In this document: one piece after another, positions 9,448 to 17,577 of the stretch
How positions within the stretch are numbered: position 1 is the first letter of the stretch
How the letters are laid out: the number at the start of each line of letters is the position of its first letter
NCBI GenBank assembly: GCA_022340385.1
Contig: JAJDOB010000200.1
Coordinates: forward strand, 1-39,421
DNA length: 39,421 bases
Reading direction: 5' to 3'
From: Rhodobacter sp.
GTDB taxonomy: Bacteria > Pseudomonadota > Alphaproteobacteria > Rhodobacterales > Rhodobacteraceae
Position numbers and translations under genes: made by a program
Notes under the pieces: model-generated
The model's input: only the letters and a program-made list of their open reading frames with translations
Told to the model about the DNA's origin: nothing
The model's database searches: none

Positions 9448-9753
9448 ATGCCCGCCTACTGGATCGCCCGTTCCCGGATCAACGATCCCGTCGCCTACAA
9501 ACGCTACACCGATCTTGTGCCCGGGATCATTGCCCGGCACGGTGGCAAGGTTCTGGCGCGCGGCGGCAAGTATCAGATCATGGAGGGGCCGGAAAAATTC
9601 CAACGCTTCGTGATCATCGAGTTTCCGACGCTGGAGGCCGGCGTGGCCTGTTTCCAGTCAGAGGAATATGACGCGGCCGCCCGGCATCGCCGCGAAAATG
9701 GCGCCGGCGAGGTCGAGACCGTGATGCTGGAAGCCGGCGAATTCACCAAATAA
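9448..9753 (+). CDS. DUF1330 domain-containing protein
   Basis: MPAYWIARSRINDPVAYKRYTDLVPGIIARHGGKVLARGGKYQIMEG; RBS ggagg upstream of ATG 9448. Confidence 0.88.
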   Translation: MPAYWIARSRINDPVAYKRYTDLVPGIIARHGGKVLARGGKYQIMEGPEKFQRFVIIEFPTLEAGVACFQSEEYDAAARHRRENGAGEVETVMLEAGEFTK

Positions 9754-9776
9754 ACCCACGTTTCAAGGACAAGCAG

Positions 9777-10751
9777 ATGAAAACCACGCGCGTTGTGATG
9801 CACACCCAGGGCGGGCCGGAGGTCATGCAGCTGGAAGACTTCGATCTGCCCGCACCCGGCCCCGGCGAGGCGCAGATCGAGCAGACCGCCATCGGGCTGA
9901 ACTACATGGATATCTACCAGCGATCGGGTGCCTACAAGATGGCCCTGCCCAGCCCCCTGGGGCTGGAGGCCGCGGGTCGGGTAACAGCAGTCGGGGACGG
10001 CGTGACCGAAGTCGCGGTTGGCGACCGGGTTGCTTATGGGGCCGTGCTGGGCGCCTATGCCGACAGGCGCAACGCACCGGTGGCGCGGCTGATCAAACTG
10101 CCCGACAATATTTCGGACGACATCGCCGCCGCCGTTCTGATGAAGGGTTTCACCGTCGAATACCTGCTGAACCGCTGTTACAAGGTTCAGCCCGGGCAAG
10201 ACGTGCTGTTCTGGGCCGCGTCGGGCGGTGTCGGACAACTGGCGGGGCAATGGGGCGCGCATCTGGGCGCGCGGATGATCGGCGTGACATCGGGCGCGGA
10301 AAACTGCGCGGCGATCAAAAGGCTCGGTTATGCCGAAGCGATTGACCGCACCACACAGGACGTGGCTGCGCGGGTCCGGGAACTGACCGACGGCAAAGGC
10401 GTGCCCGTAGTCTACGACAGCGTCGGTGCCGCCAGCTTTGACGCGTCGATTGCCAGCCTCGGCCAGTACGGCCTGTTCGTGTCCTACGGCGCGACAACCG
10501 GCGAGGCGCCGGCGGTGAAACCCAGCCTGCTGCAACACGGCGGGTCGCTGTATTTCACCCGGCCGACCCTGGCCGACTATGTCAAGGCGCGCGCCGATCT
10601 GGAACATTCCGCATCCGAGATCTTCCGCCTGATCGGCGACGGCGTGCTGAGCGTCAACATCAATCAGCACCTGCCATTGTCGCAGGTGGCCCAGGCACAT
10701 GAGGCGCTGGAAAGCGGCACCACGACCGGCTCGACAGTCCTGATCCCCTGA
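9777..10751 (+). CDS. NADPH:quinone oxidoreductase-like (zinc-independent MDR family)
   Basis: GLNYMDIYQRSGAYKMALPSPLGLEAAGRV, LFWAASGGVGQLAGQWG, VVYDSVG. Confidence 0.92.
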   Translation: MKTTRVVMHTQGGPEVMQLEDFDLPAPGPGEAQIEQTAIGLNYMDIYQRSGAYKMALPSPLGLEAAGRVTAVGDGVTEVAVGDRVAYGAVLGAYADRRNAPVARLIKLPDNISDDIAAAVLMKGFTVEYLLNRCYKVQPGQDVLFWAASGGVGQLAGQWGAHLGARMIGVTSGAENCAAIKRLGYAEAIDRTTQDVAARVRELTDGKGVPVVYDSVGAASFDASIASLGQYGLFVSYGATTGEAPAVKPSLLQHGGSLYFTRPTLADYVKARADLEHSASEIFRLIGDGVLSVNINQHLPLSQVAQAHEALESGTTTGSTVLIP

Positions 10752-10931
10752 TTGCCGGTCAACGCGCTGGACTTTGCGGTCTTGATTGTGCCGCCGCTGA
10801 TCTTTGCCATCGCGCTGGCGCAGCTCCCGACTGCGGCCCTGACCCGGATCTGCCTGATCCTGGCCCTGGCAGTCGCCGTTCCTGGCATTCCGATGACCTA
10901 TGTCTGGTGGCGCGTTATCGGGGCGCTTTAG
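10752..10931 (+). CDS. Small two-TM hydrophobic protein (59 aa, TTG start, abutting the upstream stop)
   Basis: Manual translation: LPVNALDFAVLIVPPLIFAIALAQLPTAALTRICLILALAVAVPGIPMTYVWWRVIGAL*; absent from the supplied ORF track. Confidence 0.5.
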   Translation: MPVNALDFAVLIVPPLIFAIALAQLPTAALTRICLILALAVAVPGIPMTYVWWRVIGAL

Positions 10932-10996
10932 GCTGATTTCGAACAATGGGCCGTCAGCCGTAACAGGCAACCCGGATCCGGCCGGTTCTTCAGAAT

Positions 10997-11074
10997 GATT
11001 GTATACAGAAATCTGGCTACACCACTGACACACCCGGCGAATCGGCGCATCCTTCCCGTTTCCGTATACAATCC
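10997..11074. promoter_or_regulatory. Paired inverted GTATAC elements (candidate GntR-type operators)
   Basis: GATTGTATAC at 10997-11006 and its exact reverse complement GTATACAATC at 11065-11074. Confidence 0.45.
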
Positions 11075-11249
11075 CCCCTTGTCCCGGCGGACCAGTACAC
11101 GTCACTAGGATGTCTCCGGTCGACCCTGTGCGAATTGCAGTTTTTTTCCGCAGAACCGGCCGCGATGACACCGCACAATCGCACGCAAGACTGATTGCGC
11201 TATCATTTTAGACAAACTCAGCAAACACAATTACTTAACAGAAACCGCC

Positions 11250-11286
11250 GGCGATTGCGCAGCTTTGCTGCGTTGCAGCAGTCGCC
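11250..11286 (+). other. Structured leader element 1
   Basis: GGCGATTGC/GCAGTCGCC 9-bp stem (one G-T pair) enclosing CGCAGC-TTT-GCTGCG; alternative TGCTGC-GTT-GCAGCA. Confidence 0.5.
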
Positions 11287-11300
11287 CCAAATCGGCAAAT

Positions 11301-11335
11301 TGGACAGGTTTCCTGTCCAGATTCCACTGGACAGG
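11301..11335. repeat. Three-arm inverted/direct repeat TGGACAGG-TTT-CCTGTCCA ... TGGACAGG
   Basis: Perfect 8-bp arms at 11301-11308, 11312-11319 and 11328-11335; arms 2 and 3 extend to a 9-bp stem. Confidence 0.75.
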
Positions 11336-11479
11336 ATGGCTCGCCGCACAGTACCCAAAACTGGGAGGGACTTGCGGAACACGACCAGAGACCGGGCCAT
11401 ACAGCGCCGGGTTAATACGGGTTCGACGATATCCGCATAACCATCTTGTCTCGGTCAACATTTGGGAGGAACCACAACA

Positions 11480-12574
11480 ATGACAACCACCTTGAACCGC
11501 AGAAAGTTCCTGCGCGGCACCGCCATCGCCGGCGCTGCAACGCTTGCCACACCGGCGATTGCTGCCAGCCACGGCACGACGCTGAAGATGCAGGCTGCCT
11601 GGGGCGGCGGCATTTTCCTTGAGAATGCGCAATCTTACGTCAACCGCGTCAACGAGATGTCGGGTGGCGCGCTGACCATCGACCTGCTGCCGGTGGATTC
11701 GGTCGTCAAGACCAGCCAGATGCAGGACGCCGTGCACCGCGGCGTGCTTGATGCGGCCCACTACGTGCCGGCCTACTGGTATTCCAAATCCAAAGCGGCG
11801 TCACTGTTCGGCACCGGCCCCTGCTTTGGCTGGTCGAGCCAGGAAGTGCTGGGCTGGGTCCACTACGGTGGCGGTCAGGAGCTTTTCGACGAGTTGATGG
11901 CTGAATTGCGCCTGAACGTCGTTTCGTTCTTCAACTCGCCGATGCCTGCCCAGCCACTGGGCTGGTTCAAAGAGCAAATCACGGATGCCAGCCAGATGAA
12001 GGGCCTGAAGTACCGGACCGTCGGTCTGGCAGCCGACGTTCTGCTGGAAATGGGCATGTCGGTTGTGCAGCTTCCCGGTGGCGAAATTCAGCCCGCAATG
12101 AAATCGGGCCTGATCGACGCGGCCGAATTCAACAACCCGACCTCGGACCGTGACTTTGGTATGCAGGACGTGTCCAAGCATTACCACCTTGCCTCGTTCC
12201 ACCAGTCCCAGGAATTCTTTGAAGTGACCTTCAACAAGGACACGTTCAATGGTCTGGCACCGGAGCTTCAGGCGATCCTGAAATATGCGTCGGAAGCGGA
12301 AAACTCCAACTTCTACTGGAACAACACCAAGCGCTATGCGGACGACCTGAACAAACTGCGCGACGAGCAGGGCGTGAACGTCTATCGCACACCCGACAGT
12401 GTGATGGCGGCGCAACTTGATGCATGGGACGTCGTTGTCGACCGTATCTCGGGCGAGGATCCGTTCTTTGCGAAAGTGGTGGAAAGCCAGAAGGCCTATG
12501 CCAAGAACGTCATGGGCTATTTGAACCTGAACCAGCCGGATTACAAACTGGCCTACGGTCACTATTTCGGCTGA
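11480..12574 (+). CDS. TRAP transporter substrate-binding protein with Tat signal
   Basis: MTTTLNRRKFLRGTAIAGAATLATPAIA Tat signal; TRAP SBP sequence; RBS gggagga. Confidence 0.92.
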   Translation: MTTTLNRRKFLRGTAIAGAATLATPAIAASHGTTLKMQAAWGGGIFLENAQSYVNRVNEMSGGALTIDLLPVDSVVKTSQMQDAVHRGVLDAAHYVPAYWYSKSKAASLFGTGPCFGWSSQEVLGWVHYGGGQELFDELMAELRLNVVSFFNSPMPAQPLGWFKEQITDASQMKGLKYRTVGLAADVLLEMGMSVVQLPGGEIQPAMKSGLIDAAEFNNPTSDRDFGMQDVSKHYHLASFHQSQEFFEVTFNKDTFNGLAPELQAILKYASEAENSNFYWNNTKRYADDLNKLRDEQGVNVYRTPDSVMAAQLDAWDVVVDRISGEDPFFAKVVESQKAYAKNVMGYLNLNQPDYKLAYGHYFG

Positions 12575-12597
12575 TTCAGGCCGCGGTAAACGTATCG

Positions 12598-12626
12598 ACC
12601 GGGAGCCGCATCACGCGGCTCCCGGT
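12598..12626 (+). other. Intercistronic hairpin between TRAP P and Q genes
   Basis: ACCGGGAGCCGC-ATCAC-GCGGCTCCCGGT, 12-bp perfect stem with a 5-nt loop, followed by TTTG. Confidence 0.8.
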
Positions 12627-12634
12627 TTGCAGTA

Positions 12635-13249
12635 ATGACACGTGAGGGGAAGAGCGTGGTCAAATTCATCCATTCCATCGAGGGTCTAAGCCAGTGGGTC
12701 GGACGCGCCTTTGGCTGGTGCATCCTTATCCTGACCTTGTCGGTCAGCTATGAGGTGTTCGTGCGCTATGTGCTGAACTCGCCCACGGTCTGGGCCTTTG
12801 ACATGATGGTGCAGATGTATGGCGCGTTGTTCCTGATGGCGGGATCATACGCACTGGCGCAGGATGCGCATGTGCGCGGCGATGTGCTGTACCGCCTGTT
12901 TTCGGTACGTTGGCAGGCGCGGGTGGATTTCACCCTGTATATCCTGTTCTTCTTTCCCGGAATGCTGGCGCTGTTCTGGTACGGTTGGGAAATCGCCTCT
13001 GACAGCTGGCGCTACAAAGAGGTCAGCTGGAACAGCCCCGCCCGCATCCAGATCTATTTCTTCAAGACGCTGATCCCGGTCGCCGGAGCCTTGCTGATGT
13101 TGCAGGGGTTGGCCGAGATGATGCGCTGCTGGATGGCGATGAGATCTGGCAAATGGCTCGACCGGCTGGATGATGTCCGCGAAACCGAAGACATGCTGAT
13201 GCACATGGACGACGCGTCGATCCCTGTGATCAAACCGGCAAAAAAATAA
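12635..13249 (+). CDS. TRAP transporter small permease (DctQ family); start may be GTG 12656
   Basis: 4-TM hydrophobic pattern, SYEVFVRYVLNSPTVWAFDMMVQMYGALFLMAGSYALAQDAHVRGDVLY. Confidence 0.92.
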   Translation: MTREGKSVVKFIHSIEGLSQWVGRAFGWCILILTLSVSYEVFVRYVLNSPTVWAFDMMVQMYGALFLMAGSYALAQDAHVRGDVLYRLFSVRWQARVDFTLYILFFFPGMLALFWYGWEIASDSWRYKEVSWNSPARIQIYFFKTLIPVAGALLMLQGLAEMMRCWMAMRSGKWLDRLDDVRETEDMLMHMDDASIPVIKPAKK

Positions 13250-13277
13250 TCAGAACAAGTACAGAAGAGAGCCCGAA

Positions 13278-14645
13278 ATGTTGACGGATCCGCAAGTCGC
13301 CATCGTAATGCTGTGCCTGTTCATCCTGCTGGTGCTGCTGGGCTTTCCCATCGCCTTCACGCTGCTGGCGATGGGTGTCGGCTTTGGCTATTACGCCTAT
13401 TTCAAACATGCGCCGGAAAGCTTTGGCGACATATTCGACAACAACATCTTCTACCTGCTGAACCAGAACACCTATTCGGTGATGGAGAACGACACGCTGG
13501 TCGCGATCCCGCTGTTCCTGTTCATGGGCTATGTGGTGGAACGTGCCAATATCGTCGATCGGCTGTTCTTTTCGCTTTACATGGCAGCGCGCAATCTGCC
13601 CGGATCGCTGGCAATCGCGGCATTGCTGACCTGTGCGGTGTTTTCCACCGCCTCTGGCATCGTCGGCGCGGTCGTCACCCTGATGGGCCTGCTGGCCTAT
13701 CCGGCGATGGCAAATGCCAATTACGACAAATCCTTCGCCTCTGGCGTGATCTGTGCCGGCGGCACGCTGGGCATCCTGATTCCGCCGTCGATCATGCTGA
13801 TCGTCTATGCCGCCATCGCCGAATTGTCGCCATTGCGGCTTTATGCGGCGGCGGTATTCCCGGGCCTGCTGCTGGCCGGGCTATACATCGCCTACGTGAT
13901 GATCCGGGTAACGATCAACCCGTCGATTGCGCCGAAACCCAATCTGCAAGACGTACCGCCGCCAAAGAAGATCTACCTTGATCTGCTGGTGTCTTTCGTA
14001 CCGCTGACGGTGCTTATCTTTCTGGTTCTGGGGTCGATCCTGGGCGGGCTTGCCACTCCGGCAGAGGCCGCGGCAATGGGCGCATTGGGCGGTCTTGTAC
14101 TGGCCGTTGTGTATCGCTCTCTGACCTGGCAGAAGGTGAAGGAAAGCGTGTTCCTGACGGCCAAGGCCACCGCCATGGTGTGCTGGCTGTTCGTCGGATC
14201 TTGGACTTTTGCCTCGGTCTTCTCGGTGCTGGGCGGACATGACGTGATCGAGCACTGGTTCGTCTCGATGAACCTGGAGCCCTGGCAGTTTCTGGTGCTG
14301 GCGCAGCTGATCATCTTCCTTCTGGGCTGGCCGCTGGAATGGTCGGAAATCCTGATCATCTTCGTGCCGATCTTCCTGCCGATGCTGGATACGTTCGGGG
14401 TGAACCCGTATTTCTTTGCCATGCTGGTCGCGCTGAACCTGCAGACCTCGTTCCTGACGCCGCCAATGGCGATGTCGGCCTACTATCTGAAGGGCGTGCT
14501 GAAAAAGCAGATCGAGCTGATGGAAATCTTCCGCGGGCTGATGCCGTATCTTGGCATCGTGCTGTTGTGCATGGTGCTGATGTACCAGTTCCCCGGCATC
14601 GCGCTGTGGTTCCCCGATTACCTGTTCGGCGAATATATCCCCTGA
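13278..14645 (+). CDS. TRAP transporter large permease (DctM family)
   Basis: LGFPIAFTLLAMGVGFGYY, GGTLGILIPPSIMLIVYAAIAELSPLRLYAAAVFPG, SFLTPPMAMSAYYLKG. Confidence 0.95.
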   Translation: MLTDPQVAIVMLCLFILLVLLGFPIAFTLLAMGVGFGYYAYFKHAPESFGDIFDNNIFYLLNQNTYSVMENDTLVAIPLFLFMGYVVERANIVDRLFFSLYMAARNLPGSLAIAALLTCAVFSTASGIVGAVVTLMGLLAYPAMANANYDKSFASGVICAGGTLGILIPPSIMLIVYAAIAELSPLRLYAAAVFPGLLLAGLYIAYVMIRVTINPSIAPKPNLQDVPPPKKIYLDLLVSFVPLTVLIFLVLGSILGGLATPAEAAAMGALGGLVLAVVYRSLTWQKVKESVFLTAKATAMVCWLFVGSWTFASVFSVLGGHDVIEHWFVSMNLEPWQFLVLAQLIIFLLGWPLEWSEILIIFVPIFLPMLDTFGVNPYFFAMLVALNLQTSFLTPPMAMSAYYLKGVLKKQIELMEIFRGLMPYLGIVLLCMVLMYQFPGIALWFPDYLFGEYIP

Positions 14646-15982
14646 TGAAGGGAAACCTGCATATGCTCTCGGCGGTGGATGCCGCCGCGGCGATCCGGGC
14701 CGGGCATCTTTCGTCAGAGGCGCTGGTGCAGGCTTGCCTGGATCAGATCGCGGCGACGGACGAGGCGATAAAGGCCTGGGCCTTTCTGGATCCCGAACTG
14801 GCGCTGGTGCAGGCCCGCGAAATGGATCGCATCCGCAAGGCCGGCCACGCCACCGGTGCGCTGCACGGGGTGCCCGTGGGTCTGAAGGACATCATTGATA
14901 CGCGGTTCATGCCCACCCAGCGCGGAACGCCGATCTTCGCCGGGCGCAAACCGGATGCCGACGCGACCATCGTCAACCGCCTGCGCGAGGCCGGCGCCGT
15001 GATCATGGGCAAGACCAAGACCACCGAACTGGCCTTTGTGCATGGCACCGACACCACCAACCCGCATGATGCAAGCCGCACGCCCGGCGGTTCGTCCAGC
15101 GGATCCGCCGCCGCCGTCGCCGCACATCACGTACCGCTTGCGATCGGCACCCAGACCAACGGATCGGTGATCCGCCCGGCATCGTTCTGCGGTATTTACG
15201 GGTTCAAACCGACGCGCGGCGTGATCGCCCGCACCGGGGTGCTGCAAACTTCTGTTTCTCTCGATCAGGTCGGTTGTTTTGGCCGTACACTGAACGATGT
15301 CGCGTTGCTGGCCGATGTCATCGGCAGCTTTGATCCGCGCGACCCCGCCAGCTTTGCCCGTCCGCGCCCGGCCATGCTGGCAGGCGCAGGCGCCGCTGTT
15401 CCGGTCGAGCCTGACATTGCCTGGTTCGATCTGTCGTTCAACGACCGTCTGGATGACGACGCCCGCGCCGGGCTCGAGGCGGTGATGGACACATTGGGCG
15501 CCCGCGTCGAACGCTTTCCCACAGCGTCGAAGCTTGACAATCTGATCGCGGTGCAGGCGACGATCCACGAGTATGAATTCTGCCAGCACCTTGCCGCAAC
15601 CATCGAGGCGCACTGGGATCAGCTAAGCGAAACCCTGCAACCCGTCATCACCCGGGGTCGCAGGATCAGCAAGGACCAGTACGAGGACGCATTGGCGGTC
15701 AAGGCCTCTGCCGATGCGTTCTTCACCAGGCATTTCAACGATTTCGACGCCATTCTTGCCCCCGCCGCCACCGGCGAAGCGCCCGCGTTCGGCACCGCCA
15801 CCGGCGACCCGGTCTTTTGCACGATCTGGACACTGGCCGGCTTGCCGTCGGTAACATTGCCGCTGCTGGTCGGCGAAAATGACCTTCCTGTTGGTGTTCA
15901 GCTGATCGGCGCGGTAGAAAAGGATGATCGCCTGATGCGTACCGCAAACTGGATGCAGACAACCCTGGCCGCAGAGGCCTGA
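14645..15982 (+). CDS. Amidase (amidase signature family); start ATG 14645 or 14663
   Basis: GALHGVPVGLKDIIDT, DASRTPGGSSSGSAAAVAA; start overlaps the DctM stop (TGATG). Confidence 0.95.
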   Translation: MKGNLHMLSAVDAAAAIRAGHLSSEALVQACLDQIAATDEAIKAWAFLDPELALVQAREMDRIRKAGHATGALHGVPVGLKDIIDTRFMPTQRGTPIFAGRKPDADATIVNRLREAGAVIMGKTKTTELAFVHGTDTTNPHDASRTPGGSSSGSAAAVAAHHVPLAIGTQTNGSVIRPASFCGIYGFKPTRGVIARTGVLQTSVSLDQVGCFGRTLNDVALLADVIGSFDPRDPASFARPRPAMLAGAGAAVPVEPDIAWFDLSFNDRLDDDARAGLEAVMDTLGARVERFPTASKLDNLIAVQATIHEYEFCQHLAATIEAHWDQLSETLQPVITRGRRISKDQYEDALAVKASADAFFTRHFNDFDAILAPAATGEAPAFGTATGDPVFCTIWTLAGLPSVTLPLLVGENDLPVGVQLIGAVEKDDRLMRTANWMQTTLAAEA

Positions 15983-15996
15983 GAAAGGAACCACCC

Positions 15997-16194
15997 ATGT
16001 CCCGCAATGTCACCATCCTTGTTGCCCTGATCGGCACAGCCCTGATGATGACTTTCGTCATCGGCCTGTCGCATTCGATCTCGACCGGGTTCGCGGGATT
16101 CTGGGGCGGGTTGCCCTTCATGATCATCGCCGCATTTGTGATCATCCTGGCGCTTTATGACTTCTGGGAAGAGGCCATAAAGAAGAAGGACTGA
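15997..16194 (+). CDS. Small two-TM membrane protein (65 aa), unknown function
   Basis: MSRNVTILVALIGTALMMTFVIGLSHSISTGFAGFWGGLPFMIIAAFVIILALYDFWEEAIKKKD; 14-nt gap after the amidase. Confidence 0.75.
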   Translation: MSRNVTILVALIGTALMMTFVIGLSHSISTGFAGFWGGLPFMIIAAFVIILALYDFWEEAIKKKD

Positions 16195-16269
16195 GAGGCG
16201 CAGTCCGGGCCGGGTTTGGCCCGCAACCCGACCGGCGCAATAGCCGAAGGCGGCAGTCAGCTGGTTACT

Positions 16270-17430
16270 TCAGCTGCGCTCCAGCACTTCGACCGCAAGG
16301 ATGGTCGGCAGGTGTCGTGCAATCTCTTGCCAGTTGTCACCCTCGTCCGCGCTGGCGAACACCGATCCGCTGTTGGTGCCGAAATAAATCCCCGCCGGAT
16401 CGCGCGTATCGCCTGCCATCGCCTGACGCAGCACGGTGAAGAAGCAGGCCTTTTGCGGCAATCCGTTGCGCATGTCCTGCCAAGTCTTGCCGCCATCGCG
16501 GGACCGCCACACCGCCGCCGCCGCATCCGGCGGATAGCGCCCGGCACTGTCGCCGTTCAAAGGCAGTGTCCACAGCGTGTCGGGGTCGCGCGGATGCACC
16601 CGGATCGGAAACCCGAATGTCGATGGCAGCCCTGCGGTGATATCGTCCCAGCTGCGCCCGCCATCCGCCGACCGCCAGACACCGTGATGGTTCTGCTGGT
16701 ACAACAGATCATCCGAACCCGGCGCGCGCATCATGTTGTGCACGCAATGCCCGGTCTCGCCGTCCCGCGGCGCGGCAGGGTGATCGTGGTGCTCGCAGGC
16801 TTCGGCATTCGAAAGCCGGTTGCGCCGCTCCCAGGTCGTTCCGCCATCCTCGGTTGCGAAAACGCCAGCGGCGGATATCCCGACCCAAAGCTTTTTCGCG
16901 TCGGACGGATCAGGCACGATGGTATGCAGCACCAGTCCCGCCGCGCCCGGGCTCCAGTTTTCCGCCGACGGATGGTCGGTCAGGCCATTCCGTTTTTCCC
17001 AGCTCCTGCCACCATCCGTGCTGGCCAGCAGGCTTGCCGGTTTGGTGCCCGCATAAAGCGTGCCATCGACATGGCACAGCGACCATATCTGCGCGAAAGT
17101 GTCACCAAAGGGCAGCGGCGCATCGTTCCAGCCGATCATCGCGGCAAAATCGGCGTCATTGGCCGCCCAGTCGTCCATCGTGCCCCTGGTAAGCCGAGTG
17201 ACCTCCCAGGTCTTGCCCGCGTCGGCGGATCGCCAGACACCCGCACCGTGCCAGTCGCCGCCGCCGCCAGCCCAAAGCGTGCCGGTCGCCGGGTCGCCCA
17301 CGACATGGTTGATCGGCCAGCCATCGCAGAACGGTCCGTCGATTGACCAGGCGCTGCGATCCCCGTCGCCCGACACCAGAAAGGCACCCTTGGTGGTGCC
17401 AACAAGGACCGTGATTCCGCCAGAAGTCAT
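16270..17430 (-). CDS. BNR/sialidase-like beta-propeller repeat protein
   Basis: Repeated Asp-box-like S(A/T)DGGxxW motifs (RSADAGKTWE, STDGGRSWE, ATEDGGTTWE, RSADGGRSWD, RSRDGGKTWQ). Confidence 0.88.
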   Translation of the reverse strand: MTSGGITVLVGTTKGAFLVSGDGDRSAWSIDGPFCDGWPINHVVGDPATGTLWAGGGGDWHGAGVWRSADAGKTWEVTRLTRGTMDDWAANDADFAAMIGWNDAPLPFGDTFAQIWSLCHVDGTLYAGTKPASLLASTDGGRSWEKRNGLTDHPSAENWSPGAAGLVLHTIVPDPSDAKKLWVGISAAGVFATEDGGTTWERRNRLSNAEACEHHDHPAAPRDGETGHCVHNMMRAPGSDDLLYQQNHHGVWRSADGGRSWDDITAGLPSTFGFPIRVHPRDPDTLWTLPLNGDSAGRYPPDAAAAVWRSRDGGKTWQDMRNGLPQKACFFTVLRQAMAGDTRDPAGIYFGTNSGSVFASADEGDNWQEIARHLPTILAVEVLERS

Positions 17431-17577
17431 GACGCGCACCTTTCCTGTTGCGCGGCGAATTTAGCACAGGATCAAAAACCCGCATAGACCCTCCACAGCG
17501 CCGCCCCGGGGCGTTCCGTCGGCTTCAATTCGCAATGGGACGAGTCTGCCGGGGGATCTCGTACAGGGTTTCTCCGG

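Noticed and set aside
9573-11171. 532-aa minus-strand ORF
   Set aside because: Antisense to DUF1330 and quinone oxidoreductase genes with clear family motifs; low-complexity, Arg/Gly/Gln-rich translation typical of GC-rich shadow ORFs.
16206-16230. Terminator between the small TM protein and the BNR gene
   Set aside because: CGGGCC/GGCCCG and CGGGTT/AACCCG stems compete and there is no T-run; support too weak to list.
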